Assembly: GCA_013398955.1 (NCBI GenBank)
Contig: VWPU01014898.1
Span: 1-64,000, forward strand
Direction: 5' to 3'
DNA length: 64,000 bases
DNA from: Callaeas wilsoni
Taxonomy: Eukaryota > Chordata > Aves > Passeriformes > Callaeidae
Every line of letters begins with the position of its first letter. The stretch's first letter is position 1. A program made the translations under genes and the position numbers. Below the pieces are notes generated by a model. That model searched no databases. It saw only the letters and a list, made by a program, of their open reading frames with translations, and had not been told where the DNA came from. Positions 13,501-28,500 of this stretch are shown here, piece after piece.

Positions 13501-16500
13501 TTATTACAGCCTGCCGAAAACCTCTGTTGTGATAGCTTTTTATAATGAGGCTTGGTCAACGCTTCTGCGAACTGTTCATAGTGTTCTTGAGACGTCTCCG
13601 GATATACTTTTGGAAGAAATTATCCTTGTAGATGATTACAGTGACAAAGGTAGGAAGAATAAGTCTAAATGATATTGATTGTTGATGGGCTTTTTTGGTC
13701 AGCCAGTTCATAGGAGAAAAAGTTAGGCTGTTCAGGTCACATACCAGAAAACTGTACAGCAAAGGCCTCTCACTGAAAAATAGTTTTTCTTGCAGTGTGC
13801 CGCTAAAAGCTTGGCTTCTGGACCAAACTTAGTTTAGTCACATTTGCTGAATGGGAAGGCACATTTGCTGTGTTGTAACATCAGTGCTTGCTTGTGCAGA
13901 TAAACTACGCTCTGATCAGAGCACTTCAGGTTTTCTGAGTTGAGCGAGTTTCGATTGCACCAAGGCTCCCCTGGGGTCTCATATAATGACAGTGATGTAG
14001 TTCTTTGGTCTTGTTTGAATAACAGGACATAAAGGCAATGCTGGCATTTTCCACCACACATGAATTGTGTTAAGAATAAAACTTCTGTACAGAAAGTTTT
14101 AAGTAACATTTGAGAAGCACTTATCAATCTGGAAATGAATTGCAGGGGTAAATGTCAAGTGTTCAATTTCTTAAAAGTAACCATGATTTGTGTCCATCTG
14201 AGTTCTGTGCTTTTTTTCGTGTCCTTTCTAAACGCGTATAGCAGAATCTGAGTTCAAACTGCTGCAATATTTAGGGCACTACTAGGAGTAATATGCTAGT
14301 GAGGAGAGAGCTTCCTGTAGCATGACGTAAATAATTTCAGACTATACTATTCCCTCTTTTTTTTTTTATTTGTTTGTTACAGAACATTTAAAGGAGACTT
14401 TGGAAAACTACGTGGCTGGCCTACGCAAGGTGCGGCTTATCCGCGCAAATAAGCGAGAGGGGCTGGTTCGAGCCCGGCTGCTGGGGGCGTCTGTGGCCAA
14501 AGGAGACATCCTAACGTTCCTGGACTGCCACTGTGAATGCCACGAGGGCTGGCTGGAGCCGCTGCTGGCAAGGTGAGCTTGTGCTCTGGGCTGGTTTTCT
14601 CTCCCATGGGAGAAGAAGGGGCGAGACAGTTTGGCCCACTTCTGCAGTGGAAAAATGACTCACGGTTTACCAAAGGTTACTGCAGACTGATCCCTGAGGC
14701 ACTGCGAGTGTTTGGTGTTTGTCGCCTGGCTGTGGGGAAGCAAATGGAAGTGTGAAAGATCACAACATGGTGTATTTTTTGCCTTTTTTTTTTTTTTTTT
14801 TTTTTCCTGAGGATCAAGCTGCTCTTTTTCTTCAGACGATGGAAAAGTTTTGTTTTTCAGAAAGATGAGTCCATGCCCCCTAGCTTTGGAACTATGTTGG
14901 TGAAAGAGGCTATTTCTGTCAGCCTGGGTGGTGGATGAGCAGAAGGTCAGGAAAGATGTGTGCCCTGCAAGGCAATGTTTACATAGGCAAATGGGAATAC
15001 AAGTCAATAAGCAAATCCACCTTTCCAGACTGGTTCTGATATAAAGCATCCTGGTGTAGGATAGAAAGGAGTTAATGTTGTGTCAACACTGAATCTTACT
15101 TGGAAACCATCTGTCCTGGGGCACTGTACTTTATGCCTGTGTAGTTTCTTGTCTATTCTGCAGATCTGTCAGGCTGTTTGGAAAATTTCCATTAATTAAA
15201 AGCAAGCAAACAAACAACAAAAAACCAAGGAACCTTCCAAAACTCTAACAAAAACTCCCTAGAAACCAGAATACTGGCCTTCTGTTACAGCTGAGAGTAT
15301 TTATTATATTCTTGAAGCCTCACCCATGTGTAGGCAGCAGCCTCACATGCACCTTTCCTGCTATGGATTCGGCCACTGGCACCTCACCAGTGCTGCTCCT
15401 GCATCATGTCACGAGGCTCTATTGCTTTTGCCCCTTTTGCTAACAGCTCATGTCTTTACCCCCTTGGATGCCAGTAGCAGATACTGATAGATACAGCACC
15501 TGAATCAGACCTCCTAAATATTGTATATAGAAAACCAGCTCTCTTTAAAACATAATTAAAAGAAAAAAAAAACTTTCCTCAAGGCCAGCAGTTTGATTTG
15601 GCTCCTGTTAAAATTCCCACCAGGTACTGTAGACTACAGAAAAGGATCAGAAAAAACAGCCCTATACAAACTGGAGAGAGACTTCCAAAAGCACATAGTG
15701 TCTTTATGTGTGCAAATCTTCCTGATTCCTAGCAGGACTTGTGTTCTCAAATTCCTCATGTCCCTTTGAAATTGTTCTCAGGTTTTTTTTGTTTTCTTAA
15801 AATTTGCATACTTACCTTGTTTCTAAATTTCACAGTGAGTTTATTCCAGGTAACTGCGGGCTAACTATGATAGCGTGAAGAAAGGAAAAAGGATAAATAT
15901 CAAACCACAAGCATGGGTTTAACCACTGCCCCCTAAAGAAAGTGTGTATGATGGGGGAGACGACGCTGTGATTTCGTCACTTCTTCAGCGCACCACTAGA
16001 TGGCAGTCTTGAGGAAGGATTGGGGGTTTTTTAAACGTAATAATCACCACCCGTAAAAAGTTAGCCCTCTCTTGGAATTCCTGCCGTTCTTGCTGCAGAT
16101 GCAGACGTACATCTCTAAGGGGTTTTTCTGCGGCATATCTGACTCAAATGTGTGGCAGCAATACAACAGTGTTAGCATTTTGCAGTGCAAACGTAGTTGT
16201 ATTTGTAAGCTGCACGTGCATTGTGCCATCTAGTTAATTCTTAACTTACAGAAAAGCTAATGGCTTTTCACTTACTTCATTCCTTTCATAATTGAAATCA
16301 TATGCCAGCTACCTAAGTTTTAGTTCTTTTCCTACTTGTTACAGGAGGAGAAAAATATTTTTACATTTTATTGTTGGGTTTTTTTTCCCTCTCTGTATGT
16401 ATCATTTTCATTGCTCTGTACAATGAGGATTTATACAAAGTTTTATGCAAGTGGGACAGGAGATAACAATATTTATATAAACCCTTTTGTGTGCTCTACC

Positions 16501-19500
16501 AAACAAGAGCTCAATGGGAGATCATAAAGAGGAAAACAGCTGTTTCACATATTCCCTCCAGCAACAAGAGACCATTTCATACCTAAGGCAGTCTTTCTCA
16601 GCTCAGACAATAATACTTTGGAACTGCTGCTGTTCTCTCTTGCATTTAACCATCACAGGCTACTCTAATGTCAGAGTATGAGCCCTTGGTCAGCCGACAG
16701 GTTTTTAGCTTAATAATCCCATGAGGAACGAGCTCCCTTTGAATGACAGATGCACTGCATCTCTTATTTGTTTGACAATATAATGTGTTCGGTTTTCCTT
16801 CACCTCTGAAATATGTAAATAGAAGATGCAGGGCTAAACTGCATACCTGCATCTTTAAGTCAAACAAGTTACTTCATTTCACTGAACTATCAGGGGATGT
16901 CTAACACTAGAACGGGGAAGATGCTAAACAGTGATTTAGAAGAAAGACCTTTGCTTGAGCTTGTGTGCTTGGTGTTGCTCCTAGTACTGAAGGAGGCCAT
17001 TCTAGAAGGTGAGGAGAAGGCTAAGAATCCCACTGCCTTCTGTAAGGACAAATCCTTTTGGAAAGGAATCCTGAAAACCCTTCATGGTATTGAGAAATGG
17101 CAGGAAGGGGTTTATCTCCTTGTAGAAGTAGATCTACAAGAAATGTCATCAGCTCTGATGTATTCTTAGTATGATAAGGATCTTGACTATCTTTAGATCA
17201 CCCTTGGTGATAGGAATGTCATTCTGCAGTGCTACTTGTTTCTCTTTTTCATCTTCTATGTTGCCAGGGTTTCTGGAAGCCTCTTTCAGGTATGTTTCAT
17301 TGTTGGAGGTCTAATTCTCATGTTGCAGGTTTGGTTTTTTCTAAGCTCGGGGCTTCTTTTTGAGTTACTGTTACAGTACTCAGTACAACATTTGCAGATG
17401 ATCACAGTTACAAGAACTGCCATGACTTCAAGGGCCAGCCGAGAGGCTGCTGGTTTATTATTCATGGTTGCAGAGCTGTGCAATCAAGCTGCTCTCTAAA
17501 ACAGCTACCTGTACAAAGAAAACAGGCCGGTTTTGTTGATAAAGTGGTGCTGGCTATGGCAGCCAAGCCAGATGCCGAATGTAGTACCTCAAGCCATCTG
17601 GCATACCTTGCTTCCACCGTCCAGGAAGGTTGATGCTTGCCAGCGGAGTCCATTCTGATACATCCTCCTGATGATCCTCAGTAGGAACATGGAGGTTATT
17701 CTTGTATTTATTGTACCATCATTTCCTTGTGTTGCAGCATGAATTGAAAAGAAGCAAAACTTCATGTTTGGTATTGTAAGCATTCTTTGTTCTTGTCAGG
17801 TCTAGTTTTCTTATTTTTAGAGAAGCTTCAAATGGAAGTAACCCTTTTGTTTTAAAAACATACCAGGATTGCTGAAGAAGAAACAGCTGTTGTCTGCCCT
17901 GTTATTGATGTTATTGACTGGAATACATTTGAATACTTGGGAAATGCTGGTGAGCCACAGATTGGTGGATTTGATTGGCGGCTGGTCTTCACTTGGCATA
18001 GTACCCCTGAAAGAGAACAAAAACGCAGGAAGTCCAAGACCGACGTGATCAGGTTAATTTTTATGCATCATATGAAACTGTGAATGTGTTTTTGATTTCA
18101 CCTAAAAAAGCCAGGTACTGAAAGATATTTGGGAAATGAACATATTACTAAAAATTATGTATTTTGTTTAGTTCTCCATTTTTTCAAAATAGCTCCTGCC
18201 TACCATGCTCCTGGAAAAAATATTGCTCCAAGAGATTAAATTCCTGTGTCATCTTCCTTATGGAAAACTTAATGCAAAGTAGTCTCTCGACTCCTCTAGG
18301 CAAACTCTTACAGATGCTTATCAGCACATGGAAAGAGTGTAAATGATTAACTAATACTGGAGGGTGTCCTCTGTGCAAAGCAAAGAGCTCCATGTTGTAA
18401 AAAATGTATAATGGGTAACAATGAAAAGGGAAAAAAAATCACCAACCAATAAGAAGGTAAAAGTAGTTTTGAAGATTTTTTTTTTTTTCTGTGCTGTAAT
18501 GATAGTTGTAGTTCGCTGTGCTATTTCCAAAGGTGAACCATTTTGCCAGTTCTTTATTGGGGTGAAACTATACAGCTCTATCCACCATGGTTTCTGTGAA
18601 GGGCTAAGTCACAGAGCTCAGGCTGATGTCTTCATTATGGGTTTTAGTTTTGTTTTATTTTAAGACAAGATGCCATCAATGGGTATTATTTGTCACTCGA
18701 TGTTGCATTTTTAGGAGAGTTAAGAGAGTAGAACAAACAAGGCATCTGGAAAATGGGAACGGTAGACAAGATCCTGATAGCTGAGGATCTGCCATGTTCA
18801 ACCTAGCCCCATCAGCTATGGAAGTTGCTGTATTTCAGCATTTTATTGTGGTAAATTAACCTGTTTGGCATTTTTAATACTGTCATTTTGTTAGTACTTG
18901 TATCTGTTATTGTATAGACCACAAAAAATACAGAATTATTAATTTTTCTCAGTCTTTTCTAAGTTGCTTGTAATGATAACAATACCCAGTATTTCACAAA
19001 TATTAATGAACTTATCCTCAACCGAGTGAACTTTTTTTGGATGGGAAAAGTGAGGTAGTAATTGAGTCTTTCTCTGCATGTATTAGTCCACATCCTCCTT
19101 AAAAAATTCTAAATAGGGTAAATGTTTTTAAAACCTTTAATTCAAATGTGATGCTTTTTTTTCCTTCATGTTAAGAAGAATTGTCTTTGACATGCCAAGA
19201 GGAAAATGATGAGGGATAAATTTTCATGGTAGCCTGAGGACTGTGAGCTCGACAAGTGTCTGGAGAAAGCAGCAGTCCTGGGAGTGGTGTCACCAACAGC
19301 TGGGTTTGGAAAGATGAGGTCTGGAGGGAGACCCAAGAACTTGACTGGTTATGGAGTTTCTTATTTTTCCTTCTGTCTTGTCTCGTCTTATTCCATTCTT
19401 TGAAACAACATATGACAGCGTGAGACAGTGTTGCTTCAAAAAGATAGCTGGTGAAATTAGTTTTGACATATTAAGAGTAATTGATCACTGCGTCTTGCAT

Positions 19501-22500
19501 TTGTTAATATTTACCTTAAAAGCAGTTTAGTAAAATGCACAAAATGTCAGCTGAACTTAGTTCTAATCAGCATTATATACTTGGCCCTTTAAAGACAGTC
19601 ATTTTAAGAGTGTGAACAATTAGGAATAGTGTTGAAAAAATACAAATTTATGTATATGTGCACACTCTACCCTACTGGAAGTACATCCCTTAAGTGTGCT
19701 GTCACTCTGGGCCTTGTGATCTTCATGAGGACCTAGTCATGGCTCCTGATTTTTTTTTTTTTTTCCCCAAACTTAGTAAAAAATTTAAGAACATACAGAT
19801 GGGTAGATTTTCTTAGAAAGAAAACGAATATCTTTAGGGGCTGCATTTACTTAATAATTGATGTCTGAGAGTTTTTTCAATTGATATTTGTGGGATCCAG
19901 AATGTTGTTTTTAATTACTGAAGCACAAGTATTTCTTTAATTATTACTTGGGTAAAACAGGTAAGGATACAGCACTTAGAATTTCAGAGCCGACTAATAC
20001 AGTTCTGCCACAAAGAAGCTAATGTTCTGTTATGTGAAGAGGCTCTTCATTTACACACAAAGAAAGTGTAATTGGAAAAAATTATTTTAACACAATATTT
20101 TTACATTCTGGTGTTTGTTTCAGATACAGTTTTTCTTACTACTAAATGAAATTCAAATGGCCTCATAATAATTGCTAAATTTCTGATTGTTACTTTGTAT
20201 CCAGAAAAGACTGAGAAAATAGAAAATAAAAATACATTATATTCTTTTATCTGTTGCATTGGTTTACTATTTTTTCTTTTTATTCAGTTCAGAGTTACTG
20301 TTCTCTTTTATAGGTCTCCAACCATGGCAGGTGGATTATTTTCTGTGAGCAAGAAGTATTTTGATTATCTTGGTTCCTATGACACAGGAATGGAAGTCTG
20401 GGGAGGAGAAAACCTTGAATTCTCATTTAGGGTAGGTGGCTTAATTGAAAGTTTCTTTTCCTCAGAATACAACAAGTTCCTATTTCTTTCTTCATGCCCT
20501 TTTACTTAATGAGGTAGCTGTAATGTAAGCAAATGTTAAGAAAGGAGTATTTTGGAAGATGTTTATATCAATCTTGTTCTTGCACTTCAGGATAGCTGTA
20601 TTTTTCTTCCAAATTGCCATTTTAAAGCAATCTTTAAAAACGGGTCTTTGTTTTGAGCTCTAATACAAAGTGTAGAAAGGGGTGTGGTACTAGTGGGTGA
20701 AGTTTACATCCCGCAGCTTGAAGGAGGTCATTGGGAAGAAGATTTGTAGTGCTTTGATGTGACTCAGAGTTCTTGCTGTGGTTGATGGAGTGAGAAGCTC
20801 CCAGTGGGGCAGGAAAAGGCAGCCCCTGTACTTATTCTAAGGCTTTATTCTGTTTCACCTGAGGAAAAACTTTGTATAAAGGTTATAAAAGGTGGGAGGG
20901 AAGATCTCCAGTAACTGTAGAGTTGTACCCCACAGGTGGCTGGACCAAGTGCTCAGGTGAGAGGCAGATAGCTGTGATGAAAAGGATTTACAGCAGGAAA
21001 AGAGAGGAGACACAGGACAGTCCAGACTGATTAGCAAAGCAGTGTTGTCCTCCTCAGCTCAGCTTTTACCAGTGCTGTGGCTGATTCCCACTGAGCACTG
21101 GCTGCCTATGGTTTGCCCCAAATCACACTTAGCTCATTGAAGCCATCCAGTGGTGACATAAGAGAGATGCTATAGGGCCGCCTTTGGCTTTCAGGGAGTT
21201 CACAATTTATTATCCTGGATTTCCCTTGTCTATTCTACCCATCATCTGTTTTATTTGGTGGTTATGTTTGCATTTCTGTGAGTCATTGACTTGTGGTACA
21301 GGAGAGTTTTTGGTTTTTTTACCAAGTTACAACAGATTTCAAGGATAAATAGCATTTTAATGTTACAAAATCACTTTCTTGAGAAAGGAGGCATCAGCAG
21401 ACTGTCTCTCTTGATGTCTCTGTGTTAACCAGAGAACCATGGAGTCTTCCTGGCTGCTGTTCCTGTCTCCTGCTACCAGCAGTGCAGAAATCGTAGAAAA
21501 GAGGGTGTAAGAATGGAACAAAAATGATTAGGAATGATAACAAGCACAGGCCTAGAGTTGATATGGTTTCTCTCTGGAGGGAGATTTTTCAGCTGGAAGT
21601 GCTGTTTGATCTGAGTTCGTGACCACCTCCTTTTACACTTAGGGAGAAGTTTCCGGCATGTAAGCCCAAGCACAGCCTACTCAGCAGTCTTGGTCTAGTT
21701 CAGCAGGTCTCCACCTGAAGCGCAAAGCAGTTGACCCACCTCCATCAGCCCTGTGACCCTCTGAAGCAGGAGTCTCCGGTTCTGGTGTATCCAGAACTCA
21801 ACTCCTTAAAGAAAACCTCTAATATGGCACACTTGGCATGCAGTTCTTGCAGCACCAGCTGCTGCTTTAGACCCAACATTTCATTGCCATTGACCTCTAT
21901 GAAGCTCTGGCAGCCAGTCTCATTTTTTATGTCACTGGTTCCCCTGAGCCAGGACTCCCTGGGGTGCAACAGCGTGTATGAGCAGTGCCTTTATTTCTTC
22001 AGCATGCAGGACTGTGCTCTCCTCATGGGACAGAGGAAGCATCAGAGGCAGCCCAGTACACAGGAGAAGCACAAAGGGACCAGCAGAGTCCTCAGGAGAG
22101 AGTGCACAGGCACGATGTAGGGGCTAAGCCAGCACGTGGATGCAGGTGGATCAAGCGACTCCTGGCATACAAATGATTTAACAGGACAGACTGTGCAATG
22201 GCGAACGAATATGCCTGGCCATGCCAATTTTCCTAGTGCAGATTGCCAGTAGCATCTGGGCATTTGTACGCAACATGCTTTGCTCTGTTTGATTTGGAGC
22301 CCTTGTACTTGTGCTCTGTGTGGTGAGGATTTTCGTGGAAGAGAGAAGAGTGCTATGATGTTTAACTGTGTTCTTTTGGCTGCCCACAGTGTTCCAAGAG
22401 GTCGGAAGGGATAAATCATTGTTAGTGTTGTTGTCCTTGTGTTTTCTAGACCTGTCAGACCTGAAAATTAGGAGCAGAACTACTTAAAACCACTGTAAAT

Positions 22501-25500
22501 GAATTTATTTTTGTTCTTGTCTCTGAAAACACCACTCTCTCCCAATGACATGAAAAGACTTGTCCTCAAGCCTCCTCTTTCTTGCACTTCGATTATTCTG
22601 AGCTGAAGAAATTCTCTGTGGTTTTGAGAGGTGCAACAAGGACAAAGCTTTTGCTAAAAGCATGATGACTAAGAGAGATGGAGGCTACGTGCTGAATGCA
22701 GAATCGAGTCAATGTACCTTGATTTTGGATTGCTTAATGCTATTTGGCTGGATAAAATTTCACTTCATGGGCATAATGGACATTGGAACTCCTCTTTCTG
22801 ATGGATTCGAAACATGCTCTTACATCTTCTCTCTCTTGTACTCAGAGTAAAGGGAACCTGGTTGCAGCTTCCGTGCCCTCTCTGCTCTTGGTTCTGCAAG
22901 TGGCACTGCAATGTAGGTTTGTTTCTGGACCAAGGCTTAATACGCCTGTGGTCTGTCCTTCAGCCCACCGTGTGCAAAAAGGCCTTTCTTCTCAGATATG
23001 CTATTGCCCATGAGCCTGGATGATATGCCTCAGAACACTTGGGTTCTTCTCTTTTCCAATATTTTTGTATTGTTTCTTCTTGTCTGGATCTGGAACTCTG
23101 TCTTGCAGTGAAAGCAGCCAGGATGGGTCCAGGTGTCTGGGGTGCCTATCCAATCACCCAGCTTCCAGCAGATTGTGCATGAGAACCACACTGGGGGCTC
23201 AACCACAAGTCATCAAGAAAAATTTTAGCAGAGAGAGCAGCAGAAACATAGGGTTTTCCACATTTTGCCCTTTTTTAGGACATAGCATCCTTTTTGTTTT
23301 TTATCTCTTCCAGATAGTCTTAAAATGTTAGAAAGAGCTGGTAAAGCTTTTATTCTTTAGCATTCATTGACCCAGCACTAGGTCAATTGTCCAGAGACCC
23401 TGGCAGGCACAGCAATCCCAAGGCGAGATCTGAACATTATCTGTAGGTTTTCATAATGCCACCATCTGTCTCTGAAAGCAAAAGAAAATATGCCGATAGT
23501 CTGCATGTATCAAGATGAAAGTGAAAGTAAAAAAAGGAATGTCACCTTGTTTTATTATTGAAGTGAAGGAAAAATGTGTGCTTTTATAATGAGAGCTGTG
23601 AGTTAGCCAGACCTAGTAAAGAAACAGATCTGCATGTACGTGAGCTTGCAAAATATACATGAAACCAAATGTGCTTTTCTGTTACAGAAGGTTGAACTAG
23701 TTTTATGGAGAGTCTTCTGCAGAGCCACTTATTTAGCACTTAGTAATCAACTTAAGTTTCTCTATTAAATTCCCTGCTTTATTTTATGGCTGTTCATTTG
23801 TGCCTCATTTCATATAGAGGCCATAATGTTTTCCATTAAAATGAAAGTGAGTAAACCTTTTGAGGAATTTTTTTAGCTGAAATATATTGAATTTTGTTTT
23901 GTAATAGGAAGGCAAGGTAATTTTGGTACTGTTTTTATGAAATATGTAGAATTTAATGAGCATTGCTTAGCAACCTACAGTTATTTTTTAGAGAGCTTTA
24001 ATTGTTAAAAATTCAGTTGTTATGGAATTCTCTTTTTGTCATCAGTTTAACAGAGATATGGTCAGTTTGTTTCATTCCTTTGAAATCAGACTTGATCATG
24101 GAAGAGCTGAAGCATGTGCTTTTTTCTTAACTACATTTTTATTTCAGCAGTCTTTATCATCTATTCCTAATATCTTATTTAAAAGTAGATTGATCTAAAC
24201 AATAAAGATGAATTAAAAGTTCTTATGTGGAATATAACATTGGAAATTGTTAAACTAATAAACTTATGAATCTTAATATTTGCTGACAAATCTTGAATGG
24301 TAAATTGCAGCTTTAAAAAAGTAATCTTGAACAGAGAAATAATAATTATGAAAAATATTGTTTTGAAACAAATCTCAAAAAAGAAGGTAGTAAAGTGAAA
24401 GTGGATAGTTGGTTTCATTGCAGCTTTCAAAATGGCAGTAGTGTAACTTACCTAAGACAATATGCAAATTGCTTAAAAGATCAGTAGAGAATTTTACATT
24501 TCTGGTATAATTCCCTTAACCATCTTTGTTCAAATGACAAATATACTGCTTCCCTGAAAAGCAGCAAAAAAGAAGAGAGAAACCTCATATGAAAAACGAG
24601 AAATGAAAATTTTAAATCCAGGAAATAACAATTATCCAATTCATACTCCCTGTAGCTGAGTAATGAATTACCTGTATCTTTGAGGAAACTCTTTGTTTTA
24701 AAAGTAAACGTATGTATTAGAGCGCTTACACTTTTGTAATTAAACAGAGTATCGTGCCATGCATAAAGTCCAATGTTGTTATCCAAAAACAAATCAATAG
24801 AGATGACATTTGTTGATTTCCAAACTTAGAAATTTCAGAGAAATTCTAAGTAACTTTAAAAAAACCCCTAAAATTTAACAGTCTAAAACCAAGTGCTATC
24901 TTGTGTGAGCTGAAAGCCTTTATCTTTTTAGATCCCTAAAAGTCCCAGACGGAGAGGTGGGAAAAGTCCCATTAGTGATCTTTTGATACTGTTAGCAACA
25001 GAGCTTTTATTTGCTACCTCATAGCTTTCTCTCCTGCTGTGTTCATTTGAATAACATGTAATTAAAAATGTATGTCTTATACAAGAGGGTTGTCAGGGAG
25101 CGAACCTCTACCCCTTAAGTCTATCCCAGCTAATTTCCTTTGTCTTCCATTTACAAAGGAATGATGAGCTGCCACTTATGCACAGTTGAATACATGAGGA
25201 GAGTTCTAAATCTTTTATGGAATGTCTATCAGAGCCATTGGTGACAGCCTCAAGTTAGTTCAAGTACAGCAACATATCCCGCCTTCCTCCCATCTGACTA
25301 AATTTCAGAAGCCTTGTTCCAGGCACCCTTCAGAAACAGGGCGTCTGCTGTGTTGTGGTCACATGCAATACTAAATAGGAAATACCTAGCTGTGCTTTCC
25401 TTTCAGGTAACCAAACTTGAGGTCAAAATGGGTGACGGGAAAGCGGCTGCATAGATGAACTGCCAAAAGCCCTTGGTTTTCAAAGGAGAAGAATGTGATT

Positions 25501-28500
25501 ACAAAAATGTGCAGAGAGTGCTGAGGCTAATGGATCCACTTGATGGCTGTTTCTGGACTTTATCTCATGGGCTGTACCTTTTCCAACCTGGGGAGCCAGA
25601 GAGGCAGGAGAATGAGCACAAGGGCAGAGTGATGGTTTGCAGGGTTCTGCCAATTCCACATTCAGGTGCAAGTACTTCCTTGGCATCAAGCAGGAATGTT
25701 GGCTTAGATAGGGGAGGTTGTTTCATTGTTGTTGGTTGGCCCACTATAAGTACTTTGCTTTTTCTTATGTGTTGGGTCTGGGGTACCTTTCCCAGCTTTC
25801 CAATGGAAAAGGTTAGTGTGATTTTATCACCAGGCACCTATGCCTCCCTTCCAGATTGGTGAATGTACAAATGGGAATACAGCTGACTGTTCTTCAATGA
25901 TATAAGAAGCTTTCCTGTTTTGTCAAGTCAGCTTTCCTGTAGAATATATAGATGATATATAGATCTATAGATTTCTGGTAAGAATTAGTTATCAGCTATT
26001 ATTTTTTTTCTGAGATAGCTATTTACATGGTTAATTTGGGAAAGAAACATGCTTCTTTTTTCCTTTTTTTTTCTTAACAATGCCTGCATAACTTATATTG
26101 TAGATCACATCTTATCATGAGAAAATAAAACTAAGAAAGGAATACTGCTCTCCAGATAAAACCAGAGATGTGGTTATCTCCTTGTAAAGTCAGAGCAAAT
26201 TACTAAGAGCAACAAGGATGCAATTTTATCCAGTTTAGTCATCAAATGAGACACAAAATTATTGTATGTGTTACTTGTAGTATGGTGTGGTATTCTTGAG
26301 ACAGTGTTATTCCTAAACAGGCTTATTGTTACTGTATCCTTGAGCTTGCAAAAGACTCAAATTAATGATGCACACAATGTCAATTCTTTGCTCAGATATG
26401 GCAGTGCGGAGGAAGTCTTGAGATCCATCCTTGCTCCCATGTAGGTCACGTTTTCCCCAAACAAGCTCCATACTCACGGTCCAAAGCTTTGGCAAACAGT
26501 GTGCGTGCAGCTGAAGTGTGGATGGATGAATATAAACAACTTTATTACCACCGACACCCACACGCTCGCCTGGTGAGTTCAACTCCATTGTTCCTGGAAT
26601 TTCAGTAGAAGTTGTTTTCAACCTACTAACTATTGACTAAGCTAATATTTAACATGAAGTTCTTATTATGTTTATTTCTTATTTCTTCTGAAACTTTTTC
26701 CCAGGCATAGAATAAGTGTATCATTTTTAAATCCTTGGAAAAAAATTAGAAATTCTGTAAGAGTACAAGATGTCCCAATCTATGTCAATATTAAATGAAT
26801 AAATGAAAGAATAATATGAAGTGAGGTGATCAAAGCAAGGAGGAATTGTTTAGTCAAAAATGTGCACTTCTGTGAAATGGCTGATACAGGACTATCTCAG
26901 TAAGAATTACAGACACACAATGAATGCAAACCAACAAGCTTCAGTGGACAGTAGACCTTCAAGTGAACAGCGTGGTAATAATAGTTCACAAAATTACCTG
27001 TCTTGTGATAATTGTAAAACTTTAGACTGATGTAAAATAAAATAGATTTTTCTGTTTGATTTACTGCTGCACATGTTTAGTTTAAAAAAACAAAAACCAA
27101 AATCAATATTGAAAAGATTAAATTAATTAAAATCAGCCATGGGAACTCAGATGAAAATGTTCCTAATAAAATGTTTCAAATATCAGTTCTGTTGGGTTTC
27201 AGGTTTCTTTTAAGTTAAGGGTTTTATTTTCCTTGAAATAAAAATACAAGGTCATTTTTTTGCAGAATTTTTCAGGAGATTATTACTGTAAAAATTGAGT
27301 ACGTCAAAACAGTAAAGCAGTGTGCAAATTCATAACTTGGACGTATTTATCGTGAGGGGCCTGAAGGCTGGAAAACAGTAACACTGAAACATCCTCACAG
27401 TGTCTAGAAATAAATTAAATGAACCTCTGGCACAAAGTCTGAAATTCAGGCCCCAAAGAAATCATTGTCTGCTGTTGCTTGTTTCTGAAGGTGCCTGATC
27501 TCCCCAGCATGATCTCTCTGCATGGAAGGTTTTCTAAACACTACCTTTCTGGTTTTGTGCCTGGGGTGGGTTCCTGGGCATCTGCCTCCGACTGCACTGG
27601 ATCAGAACTGAGGGACCAGTGTGGGGCACAGGGAGCCCCCCACTCATTTGAGTGGCCAGCCCCAATAGACACACCAGGGGAAAACTGCTCTTGAAAACAT
27701 TAGGTTTTTAAAAGATACGCTGGAGGATGCTGGAGAAGATGAATTTGGTTAGCTTTCATCTTGTGTTTCTTCGGATTAAATTGGGTAATTAGATTATTAT
27801 ACTCCACACATTTGTAATAACTGGTTTACTTTAACATCATAAAAGCCATTTAGATTTTATTATCAGAGTCTGACTTGGAGAGAAATATGGGATTCGCCCA
27901 TAGGCAAAACCAGTCTGATTTCAGCTTGTCATACACAAAAACGCTGACAATTTTTCTTGTAAAGTGCTGGGCACCTTACGTCCGTAATGACAGCTTTAAC
28001 TTTAAGGGATATTTGTGTGTTAGTATTGGAAGTTTCATATATTGGCTTATTGTAACACAGTGGATGTAAGCTGAAACTCATGCGGGTTTTTTCCCCCATA
28101 TCAAAGCTGCTGCCGATGAACTTTAGATTCCATAATACTCTGTACACCACTTGTTGCAGCAGTTGAGTTCAGGCCTTTTTACTTCATCAAACCCAAATAT
28201 TCAGTTCCGTAGCATAATAGGAAAATGATTGATGCTATGGCTGCAAAAATTGGTTCCATGAAGTTTCACTTCAAGATTAATGTTCAGACCTCAGAGCTAA
28301 TATGTCACGCTGTTTGTTTATTCAAACAGGCATCTCTGCCTCTGCTTTACATCTGCTTCGTGTTTTCAGTGGTATTTCCACAGCTTTGAGAAATGCAAAT
28401 AGGTTCGTGGTTTGATGAAAGAGTGCATCAAGTGACCTGTAAAAATCTGGGGGCTGCAAACACTATCTCATGCCTGACTATATGAAGTCCCCAGTCAGTA

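Noticed and set aside
16897..17169. A 90-codon open frame in intron 3
   Set aside because: Natural-looking composition but no known similarity and no flanking coding exons. Probably chance.
21731..22419. Open frames of 60-130 codons on both strands in intron 5
   Set aside because: I recognise no protein family, the frames overlap on both strands, and there is no splice or promoter context. A translated search would settle it.
25455..25862. A 135-codon open frame in intron 5
   Set aside because: No recognisable domain or homologue, and it sits inside a GALNT12 intron without exon signals.
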